Below, one piece after another: positions 1 through 7,771 of a stretch of 25,816 nucleotides of DNA. Every line of letters starts with the position of its first letter. The first letter of the stretch is position 1. Under the pieces are notes generated by a model. It was not told the DNA's origin, made no database searches, and saw only the letters and a program-made list of their open reading frames with translations. Made by a program: the position numbers and the translations under genes. The stretch is from Clostridia bacterium (lineage in GTDB: Bacteria; Bacillota_A; Clostridia; Christensenellales; CAG-138), in NCBI GenBank assembly GCA_017394605.1, contig JAFPXU010000152.1, forward strand, positions 1-25,816, read 5' to 3'.

Positions 1-25
1 ATACGCTTTTTCCGCGCACTTGAAT

Positions 26-54
26 ATAATACACTAGCACCGGAAAATATGCAA
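26..54 (-). promoter_or_regulatory. Promoter reading off the left edge
   Basis: On the minus strand a TTGCAT box (49-54) is separated by 17 nt from TATTAT (26-31). Both are close to the sigma-A consensus. It would drive a minus-strand gene that starts beyond the left end of the window; no coding sequence is visible here. Confidence 0.5.
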
Positions 55-134
55 GTTTATTTTTATTATTCATAAACATTATACGCGGATCGGAACAAAG
101 CAGTTAGGCCAGTTAACCTCTCTTCCACGTAAGT

Positions 135-172
135 GAAAACAGGGGCAGAAGTCCTTTAGACCTCTGCCCTGT
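135..172 (-). terminator. Terminator after the metallophosphoesterase gene
   Basis: Read on the minus strand, ACAGGGCAGA (163-172) pairs with TCTGCCCCTGT (139-149), with one bulged base and a 13-nt loop. TTTT (135-138) follows directly. It lies about 35 nt beyond the stop codon of the 207-3194 gene. Confidence 0.75.
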
Positions 173-206
173 ATGTCATGCAATCATATTCATTTTGTAT
201 CTGCTC

Positions 207-3194
207 TTAATCTGCCTTTTTTCTGTTCTTGCGAAGGAGGAAGAAGATGACCGCCGCGATAACGATCACGCCGAGAACGATCCAGATCACAGGTGAAGTA
301 CCCGACTTCTTCGGCTCCTGCGGAGCGGTCTGTTCCGCCGGCTGCTCCGGTACCTGCTGGGCTTTTGCAGGCTCTTCAACTGTCTGATTCGGCTCCAGAA
401 CGAATTGGTCGATTATCTCATGCTCGCCGCAGTTATTCTTCGTCGCCTCCGCGTCGGACACTCTGCGGTATGCCGTAACGGTTATGGTTTCCCCGGATAC
501 TTCCACATAGGTCAGATACTGGCGCGGGTCGTTGCTGCCTCCGGTCTGGAATTGCAGGATATCGTCGATCTCATGACCGTATTCATCGAATTTCATACCC
601 ATCGGACTGGTCGTGATGAAGGTGGTCGCCTCGCCGGTTTCCGCGGGCTTCCCTTCCCCGTTTACCGTTGCGCGGAAATAATCGTGGATGTGCCCGTTAA
701 AGAAGAGATCCACGCCCAGTTCATTGCACATCTTCTCCAGGAATGCGGTCGCTGTATCGTCTTTCTGAACCAGTCCAGCGTGTCCGCACATGATCAGTCT
801 GCTGCATCCGGATTGTTCGAACATTTCCTTCGCCCATTCCTTCTGTGCCTCGTAGTACATCATCTTATCGGCCGCCGCGTCCGCGTTATCCTGCCCGGAA
901 TACGGATCGGTATTGATCGTCACGAAGCATACGTCGCCTACCTTGAAGCAGGAGGTCGTTTCGTGAAGCACGTCGATATCTATCCCGCCCGGAAGATTGG
1001 TACGTCCTTTGAAGTGCGTGTAGACCATGTCACCCTTATACTCGTGGTTGCCCGGCACATAAGCGGTCAGCTTCGAGGCCAGGACGTCTCCGATCGTATT
1101 GAACAGATATGACCACTGGGCCATCGTATCGTCTTCCGTCAGATCACCCGCATTGATCACGAAGTCCGGATGGATCGTATCCGTTAGGAACGACGCGTCC
1201 GTATAGAGATAAGGCTCGTACTCCTCCTCGGAGGTCCCCTGCAGGTCGGAGATCACGATAAATGAGAACTGATCGGAATCCGGCACGGTCGTAAAGGTAT
1301 GGACCTTCCCGAAATACTCGTCCGATCCGTCTCTGGTGACAGCCATATAGTCGTAGGACGTGGAAGGCTCAAGCCCGGTCAGATCGGCGGAAAAGCTTGC
1401 AAAACGGCCGTGATCGTTTCCGACCTGCGCCGTATAGGTCTCCGCAGGCACGGTCATCTCCCACTGGGACGCTCCGGTCTTTCTGCACCGCACCTCGCCG
1501 CTCAGTCCTTCCGCGATAGTGATCCAGTTGATGCCGACGCTGCTGAAGTCGGTTCCGGGCGAGACGGTCTCCTGAATGGGCTGGTATTTTTCCGATGCGG
1601 ATACGACGTCCAGCCGCAGCGCACCTTCCGTCGGAATCGTAAACGTCTGCCCGCCCGCTTCGACCGTGCAGTAATAATAGTAAGTCCCGAAATCGTTAAG
1701 CGTCAGTTTCAGACTGACATGCCCGTCTTCCGGTGTCATCGGCAGACTGTCCGTAAATGTCCCGCGGTCTTTATCCGTCCCGTACAGGAACGTGCCGCCC
1801 TTCACTTCCGCGCCTTCCGGAACCTTCACGTTGACAAAGAGTTCCGTCTCCTCGCCGGCATAGATGGAATTGACCGTCGGTTCAGAAGGCTGGACAACGG
1901 GTTCCGTGATGCGGAGGTCGCTATCCAGACGGGCGCCAAGGTCGACCGCGTCCGCGAATTCCGTCAGCATCGGATAACCATGCCCGTCTTCCCCGATCCA
2001 GGTCCATTCGTTCTCGAAATCCCATCCGGAGTTCTCCGCATAGAAACTGCGGCTTCTTGCCTGCTCCGCCGTGATCGAGGTAAAACTCGCCGTTTCAGGA
2101 TGATCGCTGGTCAGCGCGCCGTAAAGCTTCGTGCCTTCCCAGACATAGTTGTTGTGGATATGGGATCCTGTATCACCCGCATAGGAACCGCACAGCAGAC
2201 CGAAGTTGGAACTGTCGGGCCCCGTGGCGGTGATCTCCGTTCCTACCATCACGCAGTTGTCCACCGCAAGACCGCCCTTCAGGTTTCCGACGATTCCCGC
2301 GACGGTATCCGCGTCCTCGCCGTCCACCCGGATCGATCCTCCCGCGAAGCAGTTGAAGATCTGTCCTCCCTTGGAATTGGATCCTGATATCAGGCCAGCC
2401 GCGCCGTTCTCACCGCCTTGTCCAAGCACTTCTATATCCGCGAAAACAACGCAGTTCCGGACCGTTCCGAGATCCCCGTTGTCGTTCCGTTTGATCTTTC
2501 CGGCAAGCCCGCCTGCGGTCTTCTCGTCTACCGTCACCTTTCCGGTGCACACCACGTTTTCGACGACCCCGTAGACGCTGGCAGTCAGTATGCCCGCGGA
2601 AGCCTTTCCGTAGATTTCCGCGTCCAGCACGGCAAGATTTCTTACCGTCGCGGTCCCGAAGTCGTGTCCGATATTACCGATCAGACCGACATACTTGTCA
2701 TTCTTCCGTTCGATCCGGATATTGCGGATCGCGTGGCCCTGACCCTCAAACACGCCGAAAAACGCGCAGTGAACGCCCTCCTGCTCGTCCTTGTCGGCGG
2801 AAGCAGCAATGGGAGGCATATACCCTTTCATCGCCTTTCCCGCTTGTTTCGACAGGACCGTTCCAAGATGCTCCATCAGCGGAGCCATATCCAGATCCTG
2901 CGTCAGCACATAGGTCCCGTTGCATGGCGCGTCCGGCGCTCCGTCCCCGTTCTGATCCTCGGTTTTCCAGATGCCGCTTAAGAACAGCAGCTGTTCCGGC
3001 GTAGAGATCTCATATCGGTCCTGTGCGGCGACATAATCCGGCGCTACGGCGCCGAGTTCCTCCAGAACCTCACGGGGCCAGTAATCCTGTTCCCACCAGT
3101 TCCCCTCATTCTCAGCAGAAGCCATTCCCGGGAATACTCCGGCAAGCAGGATAAGAACCGTCATAAACAAGCTGAAATATGTACGAAACCGCAT
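207..3194 (-). CDS. Secreted, membrane-anchored metallophosphoesterase with GLUG-like repeats
   Basis: A 995-residue predicted extracellular phosphoesterase. It starts with a signal peptide (about 1-27, hydrophobic core followed by ASA). Residues about 145-330 are Gly-rich beta-repeats of the GLUG/beta-helix type. Residues about 545-640 form a fibronectin-like domain resembling the N-terminal domain of purple acid phosphatases. The calcineurin-like catalytic domain runs about 643-900, with ISDLQG (D650), NAGD, GNHE (715-718), CGHAG and GHIH (834-837). A Pro/Gln/Glu-rich linker, one membrane helix (about 964-985) and a basic tail (RKNRKK) end the protein; no LPXTG motif is seen. The PAP iron-ligand tyrosine (GDxxY) is absent, because GDLTEDD replaces it, so it should not be a true purple enzyme. 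The start has GAGG upstream. The substrate is unknown; an extracellular phosphate ester or nucleotide is plausible. It has its own promoter and terminator. Confidence 0.85.
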   Translation of the reverse strand: MRFRTYFSLFMTVLILLAGVFPGMASAENEGNWWEQDYWPREVLEELGAVAPDYVAAQDRYEISTPEQLLFLSGIWKTEDQNGDGAPDAPCNGTYVLTQDLDMAPLMEHLGTVLSKQAGKAMKGYMPPIAASADKDEQEGVHCAFFGVFEGQGHAIRNIRIERKNDKYVGLIGNIGHDFGTATVRNLAVLDAEIYGKASAGILTASVYGVVENVVCTGKVTVDEKTAGGLAGKIKRNDNGDLGTVRNCVVFADIEVLGQGGENGAAGLISGSNSKGGQIFNCFAGGSIRVDGEDADTVAGIVGNLKGGLAVDNCVMVGTEITATGPDSSNFGLLCGSYAGDTGSHIHNNYVWEGTKLYGALTSDHPETASFTSITAEQARSRSFYAENSGWDFENEWTWIGEDGHGYPMLTEFADAVDLGARLDSDLRITEPVVQPSEPTVNSIYAGEETELFVNVKVPEGAEVKGGTFLYGTDKDRGTFTDSLPMTPEDGHVSLKLTLNDFGTYYYYCTVEAGGQTFTIPTEGALRLDVVSASEKYQPIQETVSPGTDFSSVGINWITIAEGLSGEVRCRKTGASQWEMTVPAETYTAQVGNDHGRFASFSADLTGLEPSTSYDYMAVTRDGSDEYFGKVHTFTTVPDSDQFSFIVISDLQGTSEEEYEPYLYTDASFLTDTIHPDFVINAGDLTEDDTMAQWSYLFNTIGDVLASKLTAYVPGNHEYKGDMVYTHFKGRTNLPGGIDIDVLHETTSCFKVGDVCFVTINTDPYSGQDNADAAADKMMYYEAQKEWAKEMFEQSGCSRLIMCGHAGLVQKDDTATAFLEKMCNELGVDLFFNGHIHDYFRATVNGEGKPAETGEATTFITTSPMGMKFDEYGHEIDDILQFQTGGSNDPRQYLTYVEVSGETITVTAYRRVSDAEATKNNCGEHEIIDQFVLEPNQTVEEPAKAQQVPEQPAEQTAPQEPKKSGTSPVIWIVLGVIVIAAVIFFLLRKNRKKAD

Positions 3195-3227
3195 CTGAAA
3201 TCGCCTCTTTCTATCTTGTTTTTATAT

Positions 3228-3256
3228 ATTATATTCCCGAATCGCGATGAACTCAA
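3228..3256 (-). promoter_or_regulatory. Promoter of the metallophosphoesterase gene
   Basis: On the minus strand TTGAGT (3251-3256), a 17-nt spacer and a perfect TATAAT (3228-3233) precede the ATG at 3194 by about 33 nt. It separates this gene transcriptionally from the MATE gene upstream. Confidence 0.65.
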
Positions 3257-3299
3257 ACAAAAGGAACAGCAAACAGGTTTCCTGCTTTTCTCCGGGTTG

Positions 3300-4664
3300 T
3301 CACCGGACGGAAATGCCGTCCTCGGCAGGAAGCTTTTTAAAGAACAGCACGGCAAATACAACTGCGAACGGAATCGACAGGATCAGGGCAACCGGCTGCG
3401 CCTCTTGAATCCCGGCGAGTCCTCTGAGCTTTGACAAAACCAGAAGGGTGGGAATGCTCAGTAATCCGCTGCGGAGAGCGGACAGGAAAGAAGCTCCGGC
3501 ACGGTGCCCGGTGCTTTGATGCAGCATTTCCGTCACCATGCATATCGGAAGAAACAGATACGCGACCGCCTGCAGCCGGAGCGCCCGCGTCCCGACCGCG
3601 ATGACCGCCGGGTCGTCCCGGAAAATCCCGATCAGATCCCCCGAAAAAATCAGCAGAACGGTGCACCCGACCAGCATGATGATTTCCGAAACCGCCAGCG
3701 TAAACCTGTATCCTTCGCGGACACGCGAAAAACGTCTGGCGCCGTAATTGAACGCGGAAACCGGCTGGAATCCCTGCCCCACCCCAAGCGCGGCGGAAAA
3801 CGCGAAAAAGATGATTCTTGAAACGATGCTCATGCCTGCCACAGCGGCATCCCCGTATGGCGCGCACTGCGCATTGAGAAGCACCGTGTTCAGACTGTGC
3901 AGCCCCTGACGGAGAAGGCTCGGCACGCCTGTCGCCATGATGTTCCCGTATACGGAAGGAGCCGCATGCATCGCGAGGGAAAGATTCAGTTTCGCCGATG
4001 TCTGCCCGCCGAGGAACATGGACAGAAGGATCCCCCAGCTGATCAGCTGGCTCACCGCGGTGGAAAGACCGGCTCCCGCAATACCCATGTTAAGGCCGAA
4101 CATAAGGACGGGGTCTCCTACCATGTTTAAAACCGCTCCGGTCATGAGTCCGATCATTCCCAAAACGGCTTTTCCCTCGTACCTTAGGATATTGTTCAGT
4201 ACAAGGCTGCTGCACATGAACGGCGCGGCGATCAAAATGTAGGAAATGTAGGTCTTCGCGTATGGTGCGATCGTTACCGTGCTCCCCAGAAACATGACGA
4301 TCCGGTCAAGGAACAAAAACCCGAAAACAGAAATAAACAGTCCGAACAGAACTGCCCCGAAAAAGCCCGAGGACGCGTGCAGCGACGCGGACTCTTTGTC
4401 ATGGTTCCCGAGCGCTCTCGAGAGAATGCTGCCGGATCCCTGACCGAACATGAACCCGAACGCCTGAATGATCGCCATGAAGCCGAACACAACCCCTACC
4501 GCTCCGCTTGCGCTCGTACCAAGTCTGCCTACAAAAGCCGTATCTACAAGGTTGTAGATATTATTGACAAGCATGGAAACAATGCTGGGCAACGCCAGCC
4601 TCAGCACCAGCCGGTGGACCGGCGTGGCCGTCATTTTTTCATACTGCGGTACTTTTTGCCTCAT
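3300..4664 (-). CDS. MATE family multidrug/sodium efflux transporter
   Basis: A 454-residue polytopic membrane protein. The N-terminal block (TPVHRLVLRLALPSIVSMLV, then NNIYNLVDTAFVGRLG) is the classic opening of MATE-family Na+- or H+-coupled exporters. About twelve hydrophobic helices run through the sequence in two similar halves. It would export cationic drugs or metabolites across the cell membrane. I chose the ATG at 4664 (MRQKVPQYEKM) rather than the longer frame to 4733. GGAAGTGA lies just upstream, and the shorter form leaves a 25-nt gap after the nitroreductase stop instead of overlapping it. It is probably cotranscribed with that nitroreductase. The substrate cannot be deduced. Confidence 0.9.
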   Translation of the reverse strand: MRQKVPQYEKMTATPVHRLVLRLALPSIVSMLVNNIYNLVDTAFVGRLGTSASGAVGVVFGFMAIIQAFGFMFGQGSGSILSRALGNHDKESASLHASSGFFGAVLFGLFISVFGFLFLDRIVMFLGSTVTIAPYAKTYISYILIAAPFMCSSLVLNNILRYEGKAVLGMIGLMTGAVLNMVGDPVLMFGLNMGIAGAGLSTAVSQLISWGILLSMFLGGQTSAKLNLSLAMHAAPSVYGNIMATGVPSLLRQGLHSLNTVLLNAQCAPYGDAAVAGMSIVSRIIFFAFSAALGVGQGFQPVSAFNYGARRFSRVREGYRFTLAVSEIIMLVGCTVLLIFSGDLIGIFRDDPAVIAVGTRALRLQAVAYLFLPICMVTEMLHQSTGHRAGASFLSALRSGLLSIPTLLVLSKLRGLAGIQEAQPVALILSIPFAVVFAVLFFKKLPAEDGISVR

Positions 4665-4689
4665 GCTCACTTCCGTTTCAGATCCGGGA

Positions 4690-5352
4690 TCAATCAGCCC
4701 AGACGAACGAGTCTTTCCCTGCTCCGATCTCAAAATTGTATTTCACGATTCCGAGATCCATTCCGGCATAGAATCCCAGCCCTGCCCTCAGGCTGACACG
4801 GTTTCCGTTCCTTGTGAACCGGAACTTCTGCTGGTTCATGGCGGTCGGCGCCAAGAGCGCGGCCCGGATCCCGTCCTTATACCACTGCGGATCGTCCTCT
4901 TTCAGGTCGCTTACATCCTGCGCTGTTTTTCCTCTGTGCGCCATGCCCGGCGTCTGCCCGTATCCAAGTGCGATCACGATATACAGCTTCTCTCCGTTTT
5001 CCCCGCGGCGGGAGACTTTGCCCCTCTTATAGGTCAGCGCCACCCAGCAGGAATTCAGTCCCAGCTGCTGCGCGCGAAGCACCAGCCTCTGGCCGTAATA
5101 CCCCGCATCCTCAGACCTGCCGCGTTTTCCGTAGACCGCAAGATAATTTCTGCAGCCGGAGAACTGTCCGTAATGGGGTTCCCCTGCCTGAAAAGCCTCC
5201 GGTTCATCTGTAAACAAGCGGACATGCAGACCGCTTTCCGAATTGACGGCCTTGATCTCCTCCTGCAGACCGTATAGAGCTTCCGGCTCGATCGGCCGGT
5301 CCGTGTATCTCCTTACAGAATGTCTCTGCTCCAGGGCTTCCTGAATCGTCAT
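4690..5352 (-). CDS. Nitroreductase family flavoprotein
   Basis: A 220-residue FMN-dependent NAD(P)H oxidoreductase family member. The N-terminus (MTIQEALEQRHSVRRYTDRP) carries the phosphate/FMN-binding R-S-x-R motif typical of the family. The middle contains YGQRLVLRAQQLGLNSCW, a version of the common helix with the GLGSCW-type motif. LLAPTAMNQQKFRFTR is family-like, though in an unusual C-terminal position. The start is the ATG at 5352, preceded by GAGGGGGG. An extended frame to 5787 is only a shadow of the upstream gene on the same strand. It lies 91 nt after the ApgM-like gene, across a terminator, and just before the MATE gene. The pair could be a detoxification unit, but that is inference. 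Confidence 0.85.
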   Translation of the reverse strand: MTIQEALEQRHSVRRYTDRPIEPEALYGLQEEIKAVNSESGLHVRLFTDEPEAFQAGEPHYGQFSGCRNYLAVYGKRGRSEDAGYYGQRLVLRAQQLGLNSCWVALTYKRGKVSRRGENGEKLYIVIALGYGQTPGMAHRGKTAQDVSDLKEDDPQWYKDGIRAALLAPTAMNQQKFRFTRNGNRVSLRAGLGFYAGMDLGIVKYNFEIGAGKDSFVWAD

Positions 5353-5376
5353 ACCGTTTTCCCCCCTCACCATGAA

Positions 5377-5422
5377 CAAAAACAACTGTCCCGTATACCG
5401 CCCAGGCGGACAGCGGGGACAG
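5377..5422 (-). terminator. Terminator after the ApgM-like gene
   Basis: On the minus strand CTGTCCC (5416-5422) pairs with GGGACAG (5386-5392), enclosing an inner hairpin CCGCC-TG-GGCGG (5398-5409). TTGTTTTTG follows the outer stem. It closes the run of genes from 11136 and separates it from the nitroreductase. Confidence 0.7.
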
Positions 5423-5443
5423 CCGTCCGTTTTTTTGCTGTCG

Positions 5444-6661
5444 TCAGAGATCGGCGTCCAGCATATGCCGGATGATCTCGCATCCTTTTTCAATGAATAC
5501 GCTGGTCTGTTCCGCCTCCCGTTCCGTAAACCGGACAGGACCGTTCTTCCCGCAGTTTGCGCCGCGGTAAAGCGCGAACGGTACCGGATCGGGCGTATGC
5601 GTCCGGACCTGAAGCGGCGTCGGATGATCCGGAAGAACTGCCGCGCAGAATTCCTCTCCGCAGGTCTCCAGATAGGAAAGCACGGGACCGATGATCTTCT
5701 CGTCGATCTGCTCGATCGAATAGACCTTTTCCCTGACCTGATGCTGATGACCGCATTCGTCAGGCGCCTCCACATGGATATACACATAATCCGCGCCGTT
5801 CCTCAGCACGTCGATGGCTGCCCGGCCTTTGGCTGCAAAATCGGTCTTATAATTGCCCGTAGCGCCGGGAACCTTCAGCACCTGCATGCCAGCGCATTTG
5901 CCGATGCCCTGGATCAGGTCGACCGCAGAGATGACCGCGCCGTTCAGTCCGAACAGCTCCCTGAACGGACGGAGCGCAGGCCGTCTGCCCTCTCCCCAGA
6001 ACCAGACCGCGTTGGCGGGATGTTTCCCCTGCTCGACGCGCCGGATATTGACCGGATGGTTCGGAAACACCTCCGCGGCATAGCGGATCATCCTGTTCAG
6101 CAGTTCGGCGTTCGTTCCCTTCGGGAACTTGTCCCGCACGGGTTGATTGGGAATGTCGTGCGGCTGCGTCAGCTCCGCGCCGGTCTGCGCGTGCTTCAGC
6201 ACCAGGCACTGGCGGTAGTAAACGCCCGGATACAGATGCACGTCGTCACTCGCAAACTTCTCGTTGAACACGTCGACCAGCTGTCTCGCCTCCTCCGAGG
6301 TGATCTCCCCCGCGCAGTAATCCGCCATATACGCATCGTCGGGATGCTCCGAATCCGACAGTGTCACAAAGTTGCAGCGGTAGGTCACATCGTCCGGGTC
6401 GAGGTCCACTCCGATAGACGCCGCCTCCAGCGGAGAGCGTCCGGAATAATAGATTTTCGGGTCATAGCCGAACACGGAAAGGTTGGCCGTGTCGCTGCCG
6501 GGTTTCATTCCCTCCGGCACGGTTCTGACGAGCCCGAACAGTCCGTTCTGCGCCATCCGGTCCATGTTCGGATGCGCCGCGACCTCGAGCGGCGTTTTCC
6601 CGTCCAGTTCCGGCACTGGCGTATCCGCCATGCCGTCACCGAGAAAGATTACATACTTCAT
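5444..6661 (-). CDS. ApgM-type cofactor-independent phosphoglycerate mutase or proposed homoserine kinase
   Basis: A 405-residue member of the alkaline-phosphatase superfamily, archaeal-type iPGM branch. It opens with MKYVIFLGDGMAD (metal-binding Asp in GDGMAD). GSDTANLSVFGYDP (about 55-68) holds the catalytic-serine block. HVEAPDECGHQ and PDHPTP are the later metal-ligand motifs. Length matches the family (about 400). The bacterial subgroup of this family has been annotated both as 2,3-bisphosphoglycerate-independent phosphoglycerate mutase and, from genome context, as a proposed homoserine kinase (TIGR02535). Aspartate-family genes asd-dapA-dapB lie about 4.6 kb away, which is weak support for the second role. 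ATG at 6661 directly abuts the upstream TAA, with AGGGAG as RBS. Confidence 0.85.
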   Translation of the reverse strand: MKYVIFLGDGMADTPVPELDGKTPLEVAAHPNMDRMAQNGLFGLVRTVPEGMKPGSDTANLSVFGYDPKIYYSGRSPLEAASIGVDLDPDDVTYRCNFVTLSDSEHPDDAYMADYCAGEITSEEARQLVDVFNEKFASDDVHLYPGVYYRQCLVLKHAQTGAELTQPHDIPNQPVRDKFPKGTNAELLNRMIRYAAEVFPNHPVNIRRVEQGKHPANAVWFWGEGRRPALRPFRELFGLNGAVISAVDLIQGIGKCAGMQVLKVPGATGNYKTDFAAKGRAAIDVLRNGADYVYIHVEAPDECGHQHQVREKVYSIEQIDEKIIGPVLSYLETCGEEFCAAVLPDHPTPLQVRTHTPDPVPFALYRGANCGKNGPVRFTEREAEQTSVFIEKGCEIIRHMLDADL

Positions 6662-7771
6662 TTACGGTTTCTCCCTGAAATACTGATACAGCCGGCAGCG
6701 CATGCCGCCGTTGCTGAGTTTTCTCTGTTTATCCGCGCGCTTTCCGTAGAGCGTTTCGAATCCCTGCACGCCGGAAAGAATGCTGACGTTGAAACGGTCC
6801 AGCGCGTCGAACTTTTTCCGCATCTCCCTGTAAAGCGCGGTGATCTCCTTCTTCTCCATAAGCCGCTCGCCGTACGGCGGGTTGCAGACAAGCACGCCTC
6901 CCGAAAGATCCGTCCGGAATTCCGACAGCGGCATTACCTTCCAGTTCACGGTAACGCCCGCCTTTTTCGCGTGCTTTTTGCAGATATCGATGCATCTGGC
7001 GTCAATATCCGATCCGAAGATCTCGATCGGAATGTTCCGGATGCTGTCACGTGCCTCTTCCCGTGTCCGCGCGAACAGATTCTGATCGATAAATGCCCAT
7101 TTCTGGACAGCGAATTCACGGTTCAGACCCGGCGCACGGTTCTGCGCGATCATGGCCGCCTCGATCGGCATGGTGCCGGACCCGCACATCGGATCGAAAA
7201 GGGGCAGGTCCGGATAGTATCTGGAAAGCAGTACGATACCCGCTCCCAGCGTTTCCGAAAGCGGAGCGGTCACGTTCCACGTCCTGTATCCGCGTCTTGA
7301 AAGACCAGCTCCGCAGGCGTCGAGCGCCAGTGTGACATGGTCTTTCAGGATCCCCGCCTCCACAATGACCTCTGGACCGGACTCCGGAAGCGTGTCCGTG
7401 CGGAGGCTTTTTTTCAGCTTCTCCACGATTGCCTTCTTCACGATGCTCTGGCAGTCGGATACGGAAAACAGCGTGCTGTGCGCGGATTTTCCCGTAACGT
7501 GGATAAAGGAATCCTTCCTGAGATACCGTTTCCAGTCGACTGCCTCCGTCCCGTCGAACAGTTCCGTAAATGTCTTCGCCTCAAACTCCTTTACGATCAT
7601 CAGGACGCGTTCCGCTGTCCTGAGCCACAGGAGTGCCTTGAAGAGCGCGTCCTCTTCGCCGGTGAAAATCACGCGCGCGTCGAGCGTCTGCTCCACCTCG
7701 ATCCCGAGGGAACGGAGCTGTCTTGTCACGGTGGACTCAAGGCCCATTTTGCAGGTTGCAAGAAATCTCAA
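6662..7771 (-). CDS. THUMP-domain class I SAM-dependent RNA (guanine-N2) methyltransferase
   Basis: A 369-residue protein of the RlmL N-terminal half/YpsC type, expected to methylate a guanine in 23S rRNA. Residues about 1-155 form the ferredoxin-like and THUMP RNA-binding region. The Rossmann methyltransferase domain follows, with LFDPMCGSGTMPIEAAMIA (SAM-binding motif I) and VCNPPYGERL (the NPPY catalytic motif of N2-guanine/N6-adenine enzymes). The start is TTG at 7771, because GGAGG lies 7 nt before it and the TTGA overlaps the TGA of the upstream TPR gene by 4 nt. It is therefore translationally coupled in the operon. The exact target base is not determinable from sequence. Confidence 0.9.
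   Translation of the reverse strand: MRFLATCKMGLESTVTRQLRSLGIEVEQTLDARVIFTGEEDALFKALLWLRTAERVLMIVKEFEAKTFTELFDGTEAVDWKRYLRKDSFIHVTGKSAHSTLFSVSDCQSIVKKAIVEKLKKSLRTDTLPESGPEVIVEAGILKDHVTLALDACGAGLSRRGYRTWNVTAPLSETLGAGIVLLSRYYPDLPLFDPMCGSGTMPIEAAMIAQNRAPGLNREFAVQKWAFIDQNLFARTREEARDSIRNIPIEIFGSDIDARCIDICKKHAKKAGVTVNWKVMPLSEFRTDLSGGVLVCNPPYGERLMEKKEITALYREMRKKFDALDRFNVSILSGVQGFETLYGKRADKQRKLSNGGMRCRLYQYFREKP

Noticed and set aside
5372..7300. A 642-codon plus-strand frame opposite the ApgM-like and methyltransferase genes
   Set aside because: It is the antisense shadow of two well-supported minus-strand genes in GC-biased DNA, Arg/His-rich with no domains.
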